Assembly: GCA_041648665.1 (NCBI GenBank)
Contig: JBAZOP010000008.1
Coordinates: 1-58,057, forward strand
Source: a bacterium
GTDB lineage: Bacteria; UBA10199; 2-02-FULL-44-16; JAAZCA01
Direction: 5' to 3'
Length of the DNA stretch: 58,057 nt
Shown here: in pieces, positions 32,353-41,120 of the stretch
Numbering within the stretch: position 1 is the stretch's first letter
Layout: each line of letters begins with the position of its first letter
The notes under the pieces: model-generated
What the model was told of the DNA's origin: nothing
What the model saw: only the letters and a program-made list of their open reading frames with translations
Database searches by the model: none
Program-made: the position numbers and the translations under genes

Positions 32353-32601
32353 TCAGATCGCCCCCTTCGGGATGAAGTCCGCGGGGAGGGCATCGACGAT
32401 CCGGAGCGGGGGATTCTCCCCGCTCGTGTAGGCGGCGAGCCAGTCCCGGTCTACCTCCGCGAGCGGGTGGGCGAACGCGACCCGCCCGTCCTCGGCCTCC
32501 AGGAGATCGCCGATCAGGACTGCGCCGACGCCGCCCTCGATGCTCGGGAGACAGCATATCTCGTCGAAGACGGCCCGGTTCGCCGCGATGACGACGACCA
32601 T
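32353..32601 (-). CDS. 82-aa head-module protein
   Basis: ATG 32601 overlaps the upstream stop (TGATG). MVVVIAANRAVFDEICCLPS then SGENPPLRIVDALPADFIPK. Small alpha/beta protein of unknown function among head genes. Confidence 0.65.
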   Translation of the reverse strand: MVVVIAANRAVFDEICCLPSIEGGVGAVLIGDLLEAEDGRVAFAHPLAEVDRDWLAAYTSGENPPLRIVDALPADFIPKGAI

Positions 32602-32810
32602 CAGCGCACCTCCTTCTGCTTCGCGATCTGGTCCTTTGCCTTCGCCTTCTTCTCGTCCGGGACGCGCCCTCCTGCGGCTTCGTAGTCCGCGATCCGTGCG
32701 TCCAGCAGGGCCTCGACGTCCTTCTTCGCCTTCGGGCGGTTCCACTCGACGAGACGGACGGCTTTCTTCTGCTCTTTGCTGAGGTGGGCGGCGGCGGGGT
32801 CGGGGATCAT
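32601..32810 (-). CDS. 69-aa charged helical protein
   Basis: Lys/Glu/Ala-rich (SKEQKKAVRLVEWNRPKAKK; DEKKAKAKDQIAKQKEVR), predicted entirely helical. In the head module next to a capsid-fibre gene; perhaps a head adaptor or small DNA-binding internal protein. Confidence 0.65.
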   Translation of the reverse strand: MIPDPAAAHLSKEQKKAVRLVEWNRPKAKKDVEALLDARIADYEAAGGRVPDEKKAKAKDQIAKQKEVR

Positions 32811-34552
32811 GAGAGCGCCACCCCCCGCGGGGCGAGGTAGGATTTCAGGAAATTGTAATTGCGGGTGATCTCGGCCTGCGTGAGACCTCGCGCATATTTC
32901 CCACTATAGGCAATCTGCAAGCCGTTTTCTCCACCCCATGCACCTCCAATAGTATCTCCCGTAGCAACGTTGATATCGGCGTGATCCAATGAGAGGGTTT
33001 TTGGCAATAGACCTCCGTCCCAGTACATTCTAACCGTCGAACCGTCATAGGTGACAGTCACCAAATGCCATTCTTGAAGGGGCACTGTTGCCGCATTGAA
33101 GGTGATATCTCCCACGGAATGTATATAAAATTCCAAATCGCGCACGCCGCCACCATTGAAATATATTAAAAGTGCATATCCGTTCGCGATATATCTCGAA
33201 CCCAAAGCCGCGTAAGAATCATCTGCTCCAGCCGCCCCGAGGTAAAAAACATACTCCATTGTGAATCCATTCGGGCTATACAGGGTCGGTTTGCCCAGCA
33301 TAACATAATCGTCCGCCGTGAACGAGAGCCCCTTCCCCGTCGGGGTCGGGTCGTTGGTGTCGGCGCCGGTGCCCGAACCGAGGATGCCGATGTTCGGCGG
33401 GGCTTCCCAGGCGGTAGCTGCTGATCCTTCTTCGAACTGCAGGTCATCGACATAGAAGATGATGCCCTGCCGGCCTACCGTCTGAATGTAGATCTGGGCC
33501 ATTCTCCCGGTGGCTCCAAAGGCTCTGGATACGGATATCCGCTGAAACGTCCCATCTAATGTCAGGGTTGCAGAGTTGGCGGCACTGACATACTCCCCGG
33601 CATCGGTTTGTTCTTCGATTCTCAATCGAACCGTGCCAGCCACGCCGAGGATATACCCTGAGACCGTGTAGGATTTTGAGGGCTCTAACGACCCAATGGG
33701 CCGGGCAAGATACGCCCCTTCATAGTTGGCAGCATTATCAGTGACAAACTTGAGCGACCGCAATCCGCTCCGGGCCTGTTCCGTGGAGGAGGTGATGGTG
33801 GCTCCATCACTCTGCCAGACCCCCACCGACCCATCCTCACTCCCATTTGCCTGATTCGGCAGCAGCAGGTTCTTTCGCGGTTTGCTGGTGTCCATCAACA
33901 TCTGCTTATCGGTGGTCGGGTAGTACGTCGTGGCAACGGTGCCGGGTTCGAGCTGGGCTCCCCAGAGGTAGAGGCCGCTTGCGCCATCGCCCGTGTAGTA
34001 CTCAGAATCGCCATTGTGCAGAAGAATATAAACCAATCCGGTTGTATTGGCCCCCGTTCCGACGCTATACGTGAAAATGCACCGATAAATACCTGACCCC
34101 GTATGGGTCTCCTGCATGGTAGCGGTTACTCCGCCCACCTCGAGCGCTGCGGCCCCCGTCACGAGGTCGAAGTTAGACCGCTGTACAGACTTCGATTTAT
34201 CATAGGCCCACATTTCTAACTTGGTTCGCTCTTTCGCCTTCACAAAAACTGAGAATGTAACCACTTGATTCGCTGCGAATGCTGCCAAATTGACGTTTTG
34301 AAGAACCCTATGATAGGTATCGACGCTCGATCCCTCCTTCAGGAGATCCATCGTCGTCGTGCCGTCCTGGGCCGTCGTCGCATTAGGGGTGACGACGGAA
34401 TCGTCTTTTACCCACGCTGCATTGTCGAATTGCTGGCTATACTTGAGCAGGTTGCGGGCCTGGTCATCGAAGAGGTAGATCGCACTGGCTCCGGGGACGA
34501 GGCCCTGCTGGTCGAAGAGGAGGGAGGGATGCCCCGCGACGAGGCAGCTCAT
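32807..34552 (-). CDS. Capsid-associated carbohydrate-binding fibre
   Basis: 581 aa with two CBM-like jelly rolls (NLLKYSQQFDNAAWVKDDSV...YLWGAQLEPGTVATTYYPTT and NLLLPNQANGSEDGSVGVWQ...YVDDLQFEEGSAATAWEAP) and a C-terminal LamG-type domain (FTADDYVMLGKPTLY...WHLVTVTYDGSTVRMYWDGG). The LxxGAQLExG...YxPT motif is widespread in phage fibres. Its place between head and neck genes suggests head-mounted fibres. Confidence 0.8.
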   Translation of the reverse strand: MSCLVAGHPSLLFDQQGLVPGASAIYLFDDQARNLLKYSQQFDNAAWVKDDSVVTPNATTAQDGTTTMDLLKEGSSVDTYHRVLQNVNLAAFAANQVVTFSVFVKAKERTKLEMWAYDKSKSVQRSNFDLVTGAAALEVGGVTATMQETHTGSGIYRCIFTYSVGTGANTTGLVYILLHNGDSEYYTGDGASGLYLWGAQLEPGTVATTYYPTTDKQMLMDTSKPRKNLLLPNQANGSEDGSVGVWQSDGATITSSTEQARSGLRSLKFVTDNAANYEGAYLARPIGSLEPSKSYTVSGYILGVAGTVRLRIEEQTDAGEYVSAANSATLTLDGTFQRISVSRAFGATGRMAQIYIQTVGRQGIIFYVDDLQFEEGSAATAWEAPPNIGILGSGTGADTNDPTPTGKGLSFTADDYVMLGKPTLYSPNGFTMEYVFYLGAAGADDSYAALGSRYIANGYALLIYFNGGGVRDLEFYIHSVGDITFNAATVPLQEWHLVTVTYDGSTVRMYWDGGLLPKTLSLDHADINVATGDTIGGAWGGENGLQIAYSGKYARGLTQAEITRNYNFLKSYLAPRGVALS

Positions 34553-34553
34553 C

Positions 34554-35240
34554 CTACACCACCGCGAATTTCAGCGTCCTCGCTGCGGTCTGCACCTTCG
34601 GGGAGGCTACCGTATCGAACCGCACCTTCACATAGGGCCAGCCGAAGAGCTTGCCGAAGATGGTATCGAAGCTGATATTGATGCTCGTATAGGTCGCGGG
34701 CAGCGTGACCGAGACTGCGTTCCCGGCATCGTCCACGAGCTCCTGGAAGGTCGAGTTATCGGTGCTCGTCTGGAACGTGCAGACCGTCGCGCCGGCCTCG
34801 AGCGCGGCCGGCGTGACCATGCCCTTAAGGGCCCGGCCCATGACGGCAATCGCCCCGGAGAGGCTCGCGTCCTGGGCGATGGTCGCGGTGAGTTCGGCAG
34901 GATCGCCCGTCACCTTGAGCGCGCCCGTGGCGTTGCCCTGCGCGAAGATCCCGCTCGATCCGTTATCGAGGAGGACCTGCACGCCCTTCGTGGGTGTGCC
35001 GGCCTCCGCGACCGTGGCGTCCTGGAGGTCGTCGATCTTCTCGACCGCCGTCTTGATGGAGAGGAGGTTGCCCGCCTCGAGGGCCTGCGTGCCCGCAGCG
35101 CCCCGGTTCACGAGCAGGAACTTGAGGTGGCCGTCCTCCCTGTACGGGATGATCTCGACGCCCGTGGTGTTGTCGATGGCCTCGAGCGCCGCCTCGAGCG
35201 CGGCCCCCGTGAGGTAGGCGTCAGCGGCATACTTGACCAT
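34554..35240 (-). CDS. Head fibre / decoration protein
   Basis: 228 aa. N-terminal helix (GAALEAALEAIDNTTG), middle beta-rich segment (GVQVLLDNGSSGIFAQGN) and a C-terminal sandwich that reads like a ligand-binding domain (FQTSTDNSTFQELVDDAGN...VKVRFDTVASPKVQTAARTL). Next to the 45-residue-repeat fibre; likely a surface protein of the head. No named family. Confidence 0.6.
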   Translation of the reverse strand: MVKYAADAYLTGAALEAALEAIDNTTGVEIIPYREDGHLKFLLVNRGAAGTQALEAGNLLSIKTAVEKIDDLQDATVAEAGTPTKGVQVLLDNGSSGIFAQGNATGALKVTGDPAELTATIAQDASLSGAIAVMGRALKGMVTPAALEAGATVCTFQTSTDNSTFQELVDDAGNAVSVTLPATYTSINISFDTIFGKLFGWPYVKVRFDTVASPKVQTAARTLKFAVV

Positions 35241-35255
35241 GCTTGCTCACCCCCC

Positions 35256-36599
35256 TCAGGCGACCGATAGCGCCAGCACGTAGGCCGTGACCGCCGCGTT
35301 CGTGTCCTTGACGGCCGCGATCCGCAGGGTGCCGCCCTGGGCGATCTCCGCGTTGGCGGGGTTGATCGTCGAGGCCCGCTTGATCGCGTTCACCGCCGCC
35401 GTCTTGGCAATGACGTCCGTGATCGCGTTGACGCCGTTGAGGAGCTGGATCGTGTCGTTCGCCGCGTGGGCGGCGTCGCCGGTATTGACGAACCAGAAGT
35501 CGATGACCCGGACTTTCCGGCTCATCTCGACGTCGGTGTTCGCTGAGGCATCGGCGACGTCGATGCGGAAGATCTGGGCCATGCCGCCGTAGACGTTGGC
35601 ATCCGCGACGTTTTTCGCCGAGGACCCGCACACCGCGCTCGTAGCGAGCATGCCTTCGAGGACCTTGTTCGCGCCGATCGCGGTGACGCCGCCGTTCGTG
35701 GTGGTCACGTCGCCGGTCAGGGTCTGCTCGGCCGCTGCGCCGTCGGCGCCGCCGATCAGGATCTTGCCGTCGGCGAGCGCGGTCTTGGCCGCCGTCACCT
35801 TCTTCGCACCGATCGTGAGGGTTCCGTCGACGCCAAGCGTCGCGTCGCCGCCCACGGTCTGGGCCGCGGCCGCATCGCCGACCGCCCCGACGAGGACCTT
35901 CCCCTCGGCGAGCGCGATCTGGGCCGCCGTGACTTTCTTGGCCCCGATCGCGGTCACGCCGCCGGCGCTCACGGTGACGTCCCCGGAGAGCGTCTGTTCC
36001 GCCGCTGCACCGCCCGCGGCACCGATGAGGACCGTGCCCTCCGTGAGGGCGATCTTCGCGGCCCCGACCTTCTTCGCGCCGATCGTCATGGCGCCGGTAT
36101 TGAGGATGGTCGCGTCCCCGGAGAGCGCGACCGCCGCGGCCCCGCCCCCGGCGTCCCCCACGATGATGCTGCCGTCCGCGAGCTCGAGCTTGTTCACGGG
36201 AATCGCGCCCGCCTCGAGCGTCACGACCCCGTCCACGTCGACGGTGAGGGCGCCCGAGAGCGTCTTTTCGCCCGCAGCGCCGCCCACCTGGCCGATGAGC
36301 ACCTTGCCCTGCGCGACGGCGATCTTCGCCGCGGTGACCTTCTTCGCACCGATCGTGACGGCGCCCGTGTTGTCGATGGTGGTGTCGCCGCTCATCGCGA
36401 CATCCGCCGCTGCGCCGCCGGCGTCCCCGACGAGGATATGCCCGTCCGCGACCGGGACCTGCCCGAGCACGGCGGCTGCGAGTTCTGCCCGCACGGCTGC
36501 GATATCGGTCGCGATGAGGGTGTTTTCTCCTGCGATCTTCTCTGTCTGCGTTCCGCCTTCTTCGCGGAGCTGCTGTGCCGATTTAGCTGTATAGACCAT
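35256..36599 (-). CDS. Head fibre with six exact 45-residue repeats
   Basis: 447 aa. After a helical N-terminus (1-52), six 45-aa repeats cover 53-97, 98-142, 143-187, 188-232, 233-277 and 278-322, each reading GxxLIGxxGGAAAExTLSGD...TIGAKKVTAAKIAL(A/T)(E/D). A C-terminal beta-sandwich-like domain follows (VRVIDFWFVNTGDAAHAAND...). The repeat is a known type in phage fibre and collar proteins and should form a triple beta-helix shaft. Position after the major capsid gene suggests a head fibre. Confidence 0.8.
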   Translation of the reverse strand: MVYTAKSAQQLREEGGTQTEKIAGENTLIATDIAAVRAELAAAVLGQVPVADGHILVGDAGGAAADVAMSGDTTIDNTGAVTIGAKKVTAAKIAVAQGKVLIGQVGGAAGEKTLSGALTVDVDGVVTLEAGAIPVNKLELADGSIIVGDAGGGAAAVALSGDATILNTGAMTIGAKKVGAAKIALTEGTVLIGAAGGAAAEQTLSGDVTVSAGGVTAIGAKKVTAAQIALAEGKVLVGAVGDAAAAQTVGGDATLGVDGTLTIGAKKVTAAKTALADGKILIGGADGAAAEQTLTGDVTTTNGGVTAIGANKVLEGMLATSAVCGSSAKNVADANVYGGMAQIFRIDVADASANTDVEMSRKVRVIDFWFVNTGDAAHAANDTIQLLNGVNAITDVIAKTAAVNAIKRASTINPANAEIAQGGTLRIAAVKDTNAAVTAYVLALSVA

Positions 36600-36663
36600 G
36601 ATGTGTGTCTCCTGATGTCAGGTACTGGAGCAGTCCCCTTTCAAAAAAGAGGAATCACGGGCC

Positions 36664-37620
36664 TTAGAGCCCGTTGTCGGTGATCACGCTGTACGCGTCC
36701 TTGACCTTCGCGACCACGTCCACCCAGATCTGCACGATGGTATCGTGGGTGTCGTCCTCGACGTACTGGTGCGTCGAGAGACCGAAGTTCGGCACGGTCT
36801 TGACCGTGGTGACGCCCTTCTCGACGGTCTCGTAGGAGATGCTCTGCGGGGTGCCGAAGTTGGGGTCGTTGTGGTAGTAGACGGCGTAGCCGGGGTTCCG
36901 GCGGTCGAGGCCCATGATGTCGCCGTGCGTGATGCCCGAGAGCAGGCGATGGAAGATGGGCTTGCCCTCGATGGGCAGCACGATCGCGTCCTGGAGGGGC
37001 GTGTTGAGCGCGGCCTCGCGGTACGAGGGGATCTCGCTCCCCACGAGGAAGCCCTCGAGCTCGCCGAAGTTCGTCGAGTCGATGAAGGCGTCCGTGAGCC
37101 TATAGGGGTAGCCCTCGCGGATGAAGCCGTTCTTGAACGCGAGCGCGTCCTTGATCGGCGTGGCGCCGGCGGCGCTCCACTGGCCGGTCGGGGTCATGCC
37201 GGCATCGGTGGAGCCCGCATCGAGGGTCGCGTAGATCGTGGTATTGAGGTTCTCCGCGATCCAGTAGGCGGCGGAATTGAAGCCGTCCATGATCATGTCG
37301 CGGCCCGCGGGGAGGCGGAGCGCGGACTCGTCGAGGCGTATCGAGAGCCCCTCGACCGTGGTGATGGCGGTGGCCTTCGTCATCCGGGTGATCTGCACCT
37401 CGGGGAAGTGCGAGGAGGGCGCGGTCATGCGGGGCTTCTGCTTCATCGCATCGGCGCTCTTCGAGTTCTTGATGCCGTACACGACGGGCAGGCCGCCCGA
37501 GTCCACGAAGGGCACCATCTCGGTGAACTTCAGGTAGGGTTCCATGACCCGCCGAATCTCGGAGAGCACGACGGGCGTCTGGAGGAACCGTGCATTGGTA
37601 CCGGAAATCTGTATCGACAT
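36664..37620 (-). CDS. Major capsid protein, HK97 fold
   Basis: 318 aa. The order protease/scaffold, decoration, capsid, and the E-loop/P-domain pattern (RRVMEPYLKFTEMVPFVDSG; ITRMTKATAITTVEGLSIRL; IAENLNTTIYATLDAG; LVGSEIPSYREAALNTPLQD) fit an HK97-fold major capsid protein. The C-terminal QIWVDVVAKVKDAYSVI is a typical final helix. No delta domain is present because the scaffold is a separate gene. Confidence 0.85.
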   Translation of the reverse strand: MSIQISGTNARFLQTPVVLSEIRRVMEPYLKFTEMVPFVDSGGLPVVYGIKNSKSADAMKQKPRMTAPSSHFPEVQITRMTKATAITTVEGLSIRLDESALRLPAGRDMIMDGFNSAAYWIAENLNTTIYATLDAGSTDAGMTPTGQWSAAGATPIKDALAFKNGFIREGYPYRLTDAFIDSTNFGELEGFLVGSEIPSYREAALNTPLQDAIVLPIEGKPIFHRLLSGITHGDIMGLDRRNPGYAVYYHNDPNFGTPQSISYETVEKGVTTVKTVPNFGLSTHQYVEDDTHDTIVQIWVDVVAKVKDAYSVITDNGL

Positions 37621-37632
37621 GTCTTCTTCACC

Positions 37633-38250
37633 TCATCCCTGGATGACCACCGGTCCGCCTGTGAATCCAGCGAGGATGCTCACCGTGACGGCGCCGTTCG
37701 CGACGTAGTGGAACGAGAAGATGCCCGACCCACCGTTCGCGGCATCCGCGCAGGAGAGCGTGACGACGCCGCCCGAGACGGCGACCGTACCCGAGACATC
37801 GACCTTGAGCGTGTCGGGCACGCCCGGGACGATATTCGCGGTACTCGCACCGACGAGGATGGCTTTTTCAATATCCGTAACGCCGAAGAACTTCACCTTC
37901 GCGATGCGGTAGTACTTGCCCGCGAGGATCTTCGCCCACGTATCGCCGGCTGCGGTCGTCGGAGCAGTCCCAATCGTCTTGGGCTCGGTGAGGATCTTCC
38001 CGAGAATGAGCGTGCCGTTCGTGACGGCCTTGACGACGGGCAACCCCCCAGTGGCCTCGTACGTGTTCTCGCTCTGGATGTCCAGAACGACAATATCGTC
38101 CTTCTGGAGCGGCGATGCCGGGACGATGCCCGTGTCGTAATACCCGTCGGGACCGAGGGTTTTCGCGGTCACGGTCGGGGCGCCTTCGTAGAGGATACAG
38201 GTGTATTCAGATCCGCCCTGAAGGCCTCCTGCAATGGTCGAAACTACCAT
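37633..38250 (-). CDS. Capsid decoration/stabilisation protein
   Basis: 205 aa, beta-rich (DDIVVLDIQSENTYEATGGL; GKYYRIAKVKFFGVTD; VDVSGTVAVSGGVVTLSC), between scaffold and capsid genes as for lambda gpD-like proteins but larger. Probably trimeric capsid cement. Confidence 0.65.
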   Translation of the reverse strand: MVVSTIAGGLQGGSEYTCILYEGAPTVTAKTLGPDGYYDTGIVPASPLQKDDIVVLDIQSENTYEATGGLPVVKAVTNGTLILGKILTEPKTIGTAPTTAAGDTWAKILAGKYYRIAKVKFFGVTDIEKAILVGASTANIVPGVPDTLKVDVSGTVAVSGGVVTLSCADAANGGSGIFSFHYVANGAVTVSILAGFTGGPVVIQG

Positions 38251-38251
38251 G

Positions 38252-38632
38252 TTATCTCATCCTCCCGGTGCTCTGACGGAGTTCGCGGCTGATCGAGAGG
38301 GCGTCGGCCGCCTCCTGGTTCTGATGCGGTTCTCCTTCCTTCTTGCTGGGGCCGCTCTTCCTCGCGTCGAGGAGCTGCGCCGTGAAGGCAAGGGGATCCG
38401 TCTCCGCGAGCTGGCGGAGGCTGGCCTCCTTCTCGGGCGTGTCGATGAGGCCCGGCGGGATGCCGCCCTCCTTGGTCTTGAGCGCGGTCCAGGCCTGATC
38501 CTTCTTCGCCTTCTCGGCCGCGGCTCGCTCGGTTTTCAGCTGTTCGTTCTGGGCCCGAAGCTCTGCGATCTCCTGATCCTGTGCAGTGAGCGCCGCTGCG
38601 GGCTTGGGTTCGGTCTTCGGGGGTTCTGGCAT
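38252..38632 (-). CDS. Nested scaffold protein from internal start
   Basis: In-frame ATG at 38632 has AAAGGAG 6 nt upstream, an unusually good ribosome-binding site inside a gene. It would yield a 126-aa scaffold starting MPEPPKTEPKPAAALTAQDQ. Equivalent nested scaffolds occur in lambda (Nu3) and Mu (gpZ). Confidence 0.6.
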   Translation of the reverse strand: MPEPPKTEPKPAAALTAQDQEIAELRAQNEQLKTERAAAEKAKKDQAWTALKTKEGGIPPGLIDTPEKEASLRQLAETDPLAFTAQLLDARKSGPSKKEGEPHQNQEAADALSISRELRQSTGRMR

Positions 38633-39628
38633 GGGATGCTCCTTTCTCTTCAGGAGGGCCGCGAGGGCCTCGGGCGCGAGACCTGCGGCGCTGGTTTTCT
38701 TCTCCACGTAGACCTGCTCGACCTCCGCGGTCTCCCCCAGCGTGGCGACGTTATCCGCCAGCGTATAGGGGGTCGAGAAGAGTTTGCCGGAATCCGGGTG
38801 TTCCCAGATCACGGCATCGGGCAGGGTGATGATGGTCCAGGGCATGCGCGGGGTTCCATCGGGCCAGAGGAGCCCGAGGGACGCACCGAGCGCCTTTCTC
38901 ACGATCTCGATCCGGCCCTCGAGCGACTCGGCGGGCGGAGCCTGGGCGGTGACGGGGGTCCCGCCCTGAGGGGGATCCTCGGCGCCCGCGATGACCGTCT
39001 TGATGTCCTGGATGAGTTTCTTCAGTCGGTTCGGTTTCTCGTCGGGCATTGCTGCCTCCGGCTCTTTCTGGGAGAGGATGACGGCCCCGCGGTCGCCGGG
39101 CTGGCTGGTCGGGGTCTCTTCGAAAATGAGGACGTGATGGGGGGTGACTTCGCCGTAGAGGCGGTTCTGGCTGTCCTTCGGGCACCAGACGCCAGCCGAA
39201 GGCGAGAGCTTGCCCTGGGCGTGGAGCGCGTCCACATCGGCGTCCTCCCAGAGGAGATCGCCGATCAGCTTGGGGTGGCCGGCGATCTCAACGCGGACGT
39301 TCGCGGTCGTGCCCACGACCCTCGCGGGCTTACCCGTCTTGGTCGCGATCCTCGCGAGCTCCGTCTCGGGGTCGGTGTTGAAGGCCTCGAAGTCAGGGTG
39401 CTCGACCGCGAAGATCACGGGGACCTCGCCGGTGTTCCAGCTCTCTACCGTGGCCTGGAAGGGCTCCTTGGCGTAGAACTTGCCGTTCACGTACCGGTCG
39501 AGAAGATGGATGATGGCTTCGTGCGCGTGGCCGGTGAAAGTTCCCGGCTCGGAGAGGAGAGCGCACGCGGCCTCTGCGCCGGGCTGCCTACCCGTGAGAC
39601 TCGAAGAAGAGGGACTCGGTGAAGGCAT
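38252..39628 (-). CDS. Prohead protease fused to scaffold
   Basis: 458 aa. The N-terminal half resembles a prohead protease: WNTGEVPVIFAVEHPDFEAF, LIGDLLWEDADVDALHAQGK, LSPSAGVWCPKDSQ and GEVTPHHVLIFEETP carry candidate catalytic Ser and His. The C-terminal half is a Lys/Glu coiled coil (QDQEIAELRAQNEQLKTERA) typical of scaffold. The fused arrangement is like Mu gpI. An internal start gives a separate scaffold. A TATA element 28 nt before the ATG suggests a leaderless late transcript. Confidence 0.75.
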   Translation of the reverse strand: MPSPSPSSSSLTGRQPGAEAACALLSEPGTFTGHAHEAIIHLLDRYVNGKFYAKEPFQATVESWNTGEVPVIFAVEHPDFEAFNTDPETELARIATKTGKPARVVGTTANVRVEIAGHPKLIGDLLWEDADVDALHAQGKLSPSAGVWCPKDSQNRLYGEVTPHHVLIFEETPTSQPGDRGAVILSQKEPEAAMPDEKPNRLKKLIQDIKTVIAGAEDPPQGGTPVTAQAPPAESLEGRIEIVRKALGASLGLLWPDGTPRMPWTIITLPDAVIWEHPDSGKLFSTPYTLADNVATLGETAEVEQVYVEKKTSAAGLAPEALAALLKRKEHPMPEPPKTEPKPAAALTAQDQEIAELRAQNEQLKTERAAAEKAKKDQAWTALKTKEGGIPPGLIDTPEKEASLRQLAETDPLAFTAQLLDARKSGPSKKEGEPHQNQEAADALSISRELRQSTGRMR

Positions 39629-39650
39629 TGAATATATTAGCGCGGCTCTG

Positions 39651-39660
39651 GCTTATATGG
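39651..39660 (-). promoter_or_regulatory. TATA promoter of protease/capsid genes
   Basis: Minus-strand CCATATAAGC centred ~28 nt before the ATG at 39628, in a 48-bp gap; predicts a leaderless transcript for the capsid block. Confidence 0.6.
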
Positions 39661-39675
39661 GGGTAGAGAAAAAGG

Positions 39676-40065
39676 TCAGGATTCGCTCTCGTTGGAGGTG
39701 GTGAACCGGACCCCTTCGCTGATATGGTTCCACATCGCGATCGCGACGGGCATCACGCAGCAGGGTTTACAATGGTCGCGGCGGAATCGGATCCGGTTGA
39801 GCCGGCGTTCGACGCAGATCCGTTCGATGAGGTAGGACATCGCGAGGGATTCCGCGAAGCAGTCGATGATGAGGTCGTGGCAGGGCCACCACCCTTCTGA
39901 GGGATCGGGCGAGGGATAGCCCCGATACCGCTCGACGATCTCCGCTGCTTCGGTCCACGACCCCGCGGGATTGAGGACGATGCTATACTGCCCGCCCTTC
40001 GGGCACCGCCACTGTGCGAGGGCCGTGATGCGTATCGAGACGAGGTTCTCGATATCGGGCGTCAT
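39676..40065 (-). CDS. Unknown 129-aa protein
   Basis: The start overlaps the upstream stop (ATGA). SIRITALAQWRCPKGGQYSI and RRDHCKPCCVMPVAIAMWNH contain a few Cys; the middle is helical (DLIIDCFAESLAMSYLIERI). Between the minor head protein cluster and the protease. Role unknown. Confidence 0.65.
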   Translation of the reverse strand: MTPDIENLVSIRITALAQWRCPKGGQYSIVLNPAGSWTEAAEIVERYRGYPSPDPSEGWWPCHDLIIDCFAESLAMSYLIERICVERRLNRIRFRRDHCKPCCVMPVAIAMWNHISEGVRFTTSNESES

Positions 40066-40274
40066 CGTGGCATGATCTTCCCATTGCCCCGATCCCAGCC
40101 GATCATCCGATAGACCGCACGGCAGTCATTGCAGACGAGATCGGGTCTCTGCTCGTCGCCTGGATATCCATCCGGCCAATCATCAGCGGTGCCCGTTGGG
40201 GGATCTCGCACAACCTCGTGCAGTCGTGCGCCGCATTGGTAAACCGGGCATCGGTTGTAATGGCGATAGGCCAT
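40062..40274 (-). CDS. 70-aa zinc-ribbon-like protein
   Basis: MAYRHYNRCPVYQCGARLHE and DLVCNDCRAVYRMIGW give C-x4-C and C-x2-C pairs. ATG at 40274, coupled to the next gene by ATGA. Function unknown. Confidence 0.65.
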   Translation of the reverse strand: MAYRHYNRCPVYQCGARLHEVVRDPPTGTADDWPDGYPGDEQRPDLVCNDCRAVYRMIGWDRGNGKIMPR

Positions 40275-40276
40275 GA

Positions 40277-40768
40277 CTACCTCACCAGATCGACCGTATA
40301 CTCGGCGACCGTCTCGGCAGTCTCGCGGTCGAAGAGGACCACGCCATCCCCGCGGATCAGCTGCACCCTGCAGGGGGTCGGGGAGGGCTCGCGTTTCTCG
40401 ATCCGCAGATAGATCCTGCCCGTGGGATTCTGGAGCGGCCACGAGCCCGCGAGCGCCCTTCGGATAATGAATCCCGATGGTTCGATCGTCCCGGCGGCAT
40501 AGGCGGTCTGGACCGATGCGAGCCGGCCGCCGTTCGGGTACGTGACGACGAGCCAGAGCGGGGTCGAACCGGCGGCCGCGTCGATCGTGGCGTGCTCGCC
40601 GTGGACCTGCCAGCCGTTCCGGGCCCACTCGCCGCAGAGCCACGTGCCGATACTGCCCGAGGACCCGCCACTCGCGATCGGGAGAGGGCAGGGACACCAG
40701 CAGGCCGCTGCAGGGGCGGTCAGGATCGCGATACAGAGGGTGATGCAGAGGAGGACGGATCGTCTCAT
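40277..40768 (-). CDS. Secreted protein with signal peptide
   Basis: 163 aa: signal peptide SVLLCITLCIAILTAPAAAC, with Cys after Ala-Ala-Ala that could also be lipid-modified, then CWCPCPLP and a beta-rich domain (RIYLRIEKREPSPTPCRVQL). An exported protein inside a head gene cluster is unusual; may alter the host surface. No family recognised. Confidence 0.65.
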   Translation of the reverse strand: MRRSVLLCITLCIAILTAPAAACWCPCPLPIASGGSSGSIGTWLCGEWARNGWQVHGEHATIDAAAGSTPLWLVVTYPNGGRLASVQTAYAAGTIEPSGFIIRRALAGSWPLQNPTGRIYLRIEKREPSPTPCRVQLIRGDGVVLFDRETAETVAEYTVDLVR

Positions 40769-41118
40769 AGTGGTTTTCCCGTGGTAGTGATGAGGGGTTT
40801 CATCATCGATTCCAGTCCCAGCGCACAGGCCCGGGAGAGCGTCTCCTGCGAGAGCTCGAGCCCGATCGTCTCGGCCCCGGTCAGCAGCGTCTGGGAGATG
40901 AGAACCTGCCGGCGCACGAACTCCTGGCGGCGTTCCTGGAGGTAGGTGATCACGCCGTCCCGCGTTCGCGTGCCGAGATTGTGCATATGATACTTCGCAT
41001 TGAGGTCGAGCGCGATCTGGGCATACGAGAGGTCCTCGCCTTTCTCGTGGTTCTCGAAGGTCGGTTCGTGCTGCTTCATATACGCGATCTCCTCTGTGGA
41101 GTAGCGGATGCCGGCCAC
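40765..41118 (-). CDS. HTH-like 117-aa protein
   Basis: GTG at 41118 with GGAGG 7 nt upstream. YSTEEIAYMKQHEPTFENHE, then DLSYAQIALDLNAKYHMHNL and RTRDGVITYLQERR resemble a SANT/Myb-type helix-turn-helix. C-terminal half helical. DNA-binding role inferred. Confidence 0.6.
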   Translation of the reverse strand: MAGIRYSTEEIAYMKQHEPTFENHEKGEDLSYAQIALDLNAKYHMHNLGTRTRDGVITYLQERRQEFVRRQVLISQTLLTGAETIGLELSQETLSRACALGLESMMKPLITTTGKPL

Positions 41119-41120
41119 GG

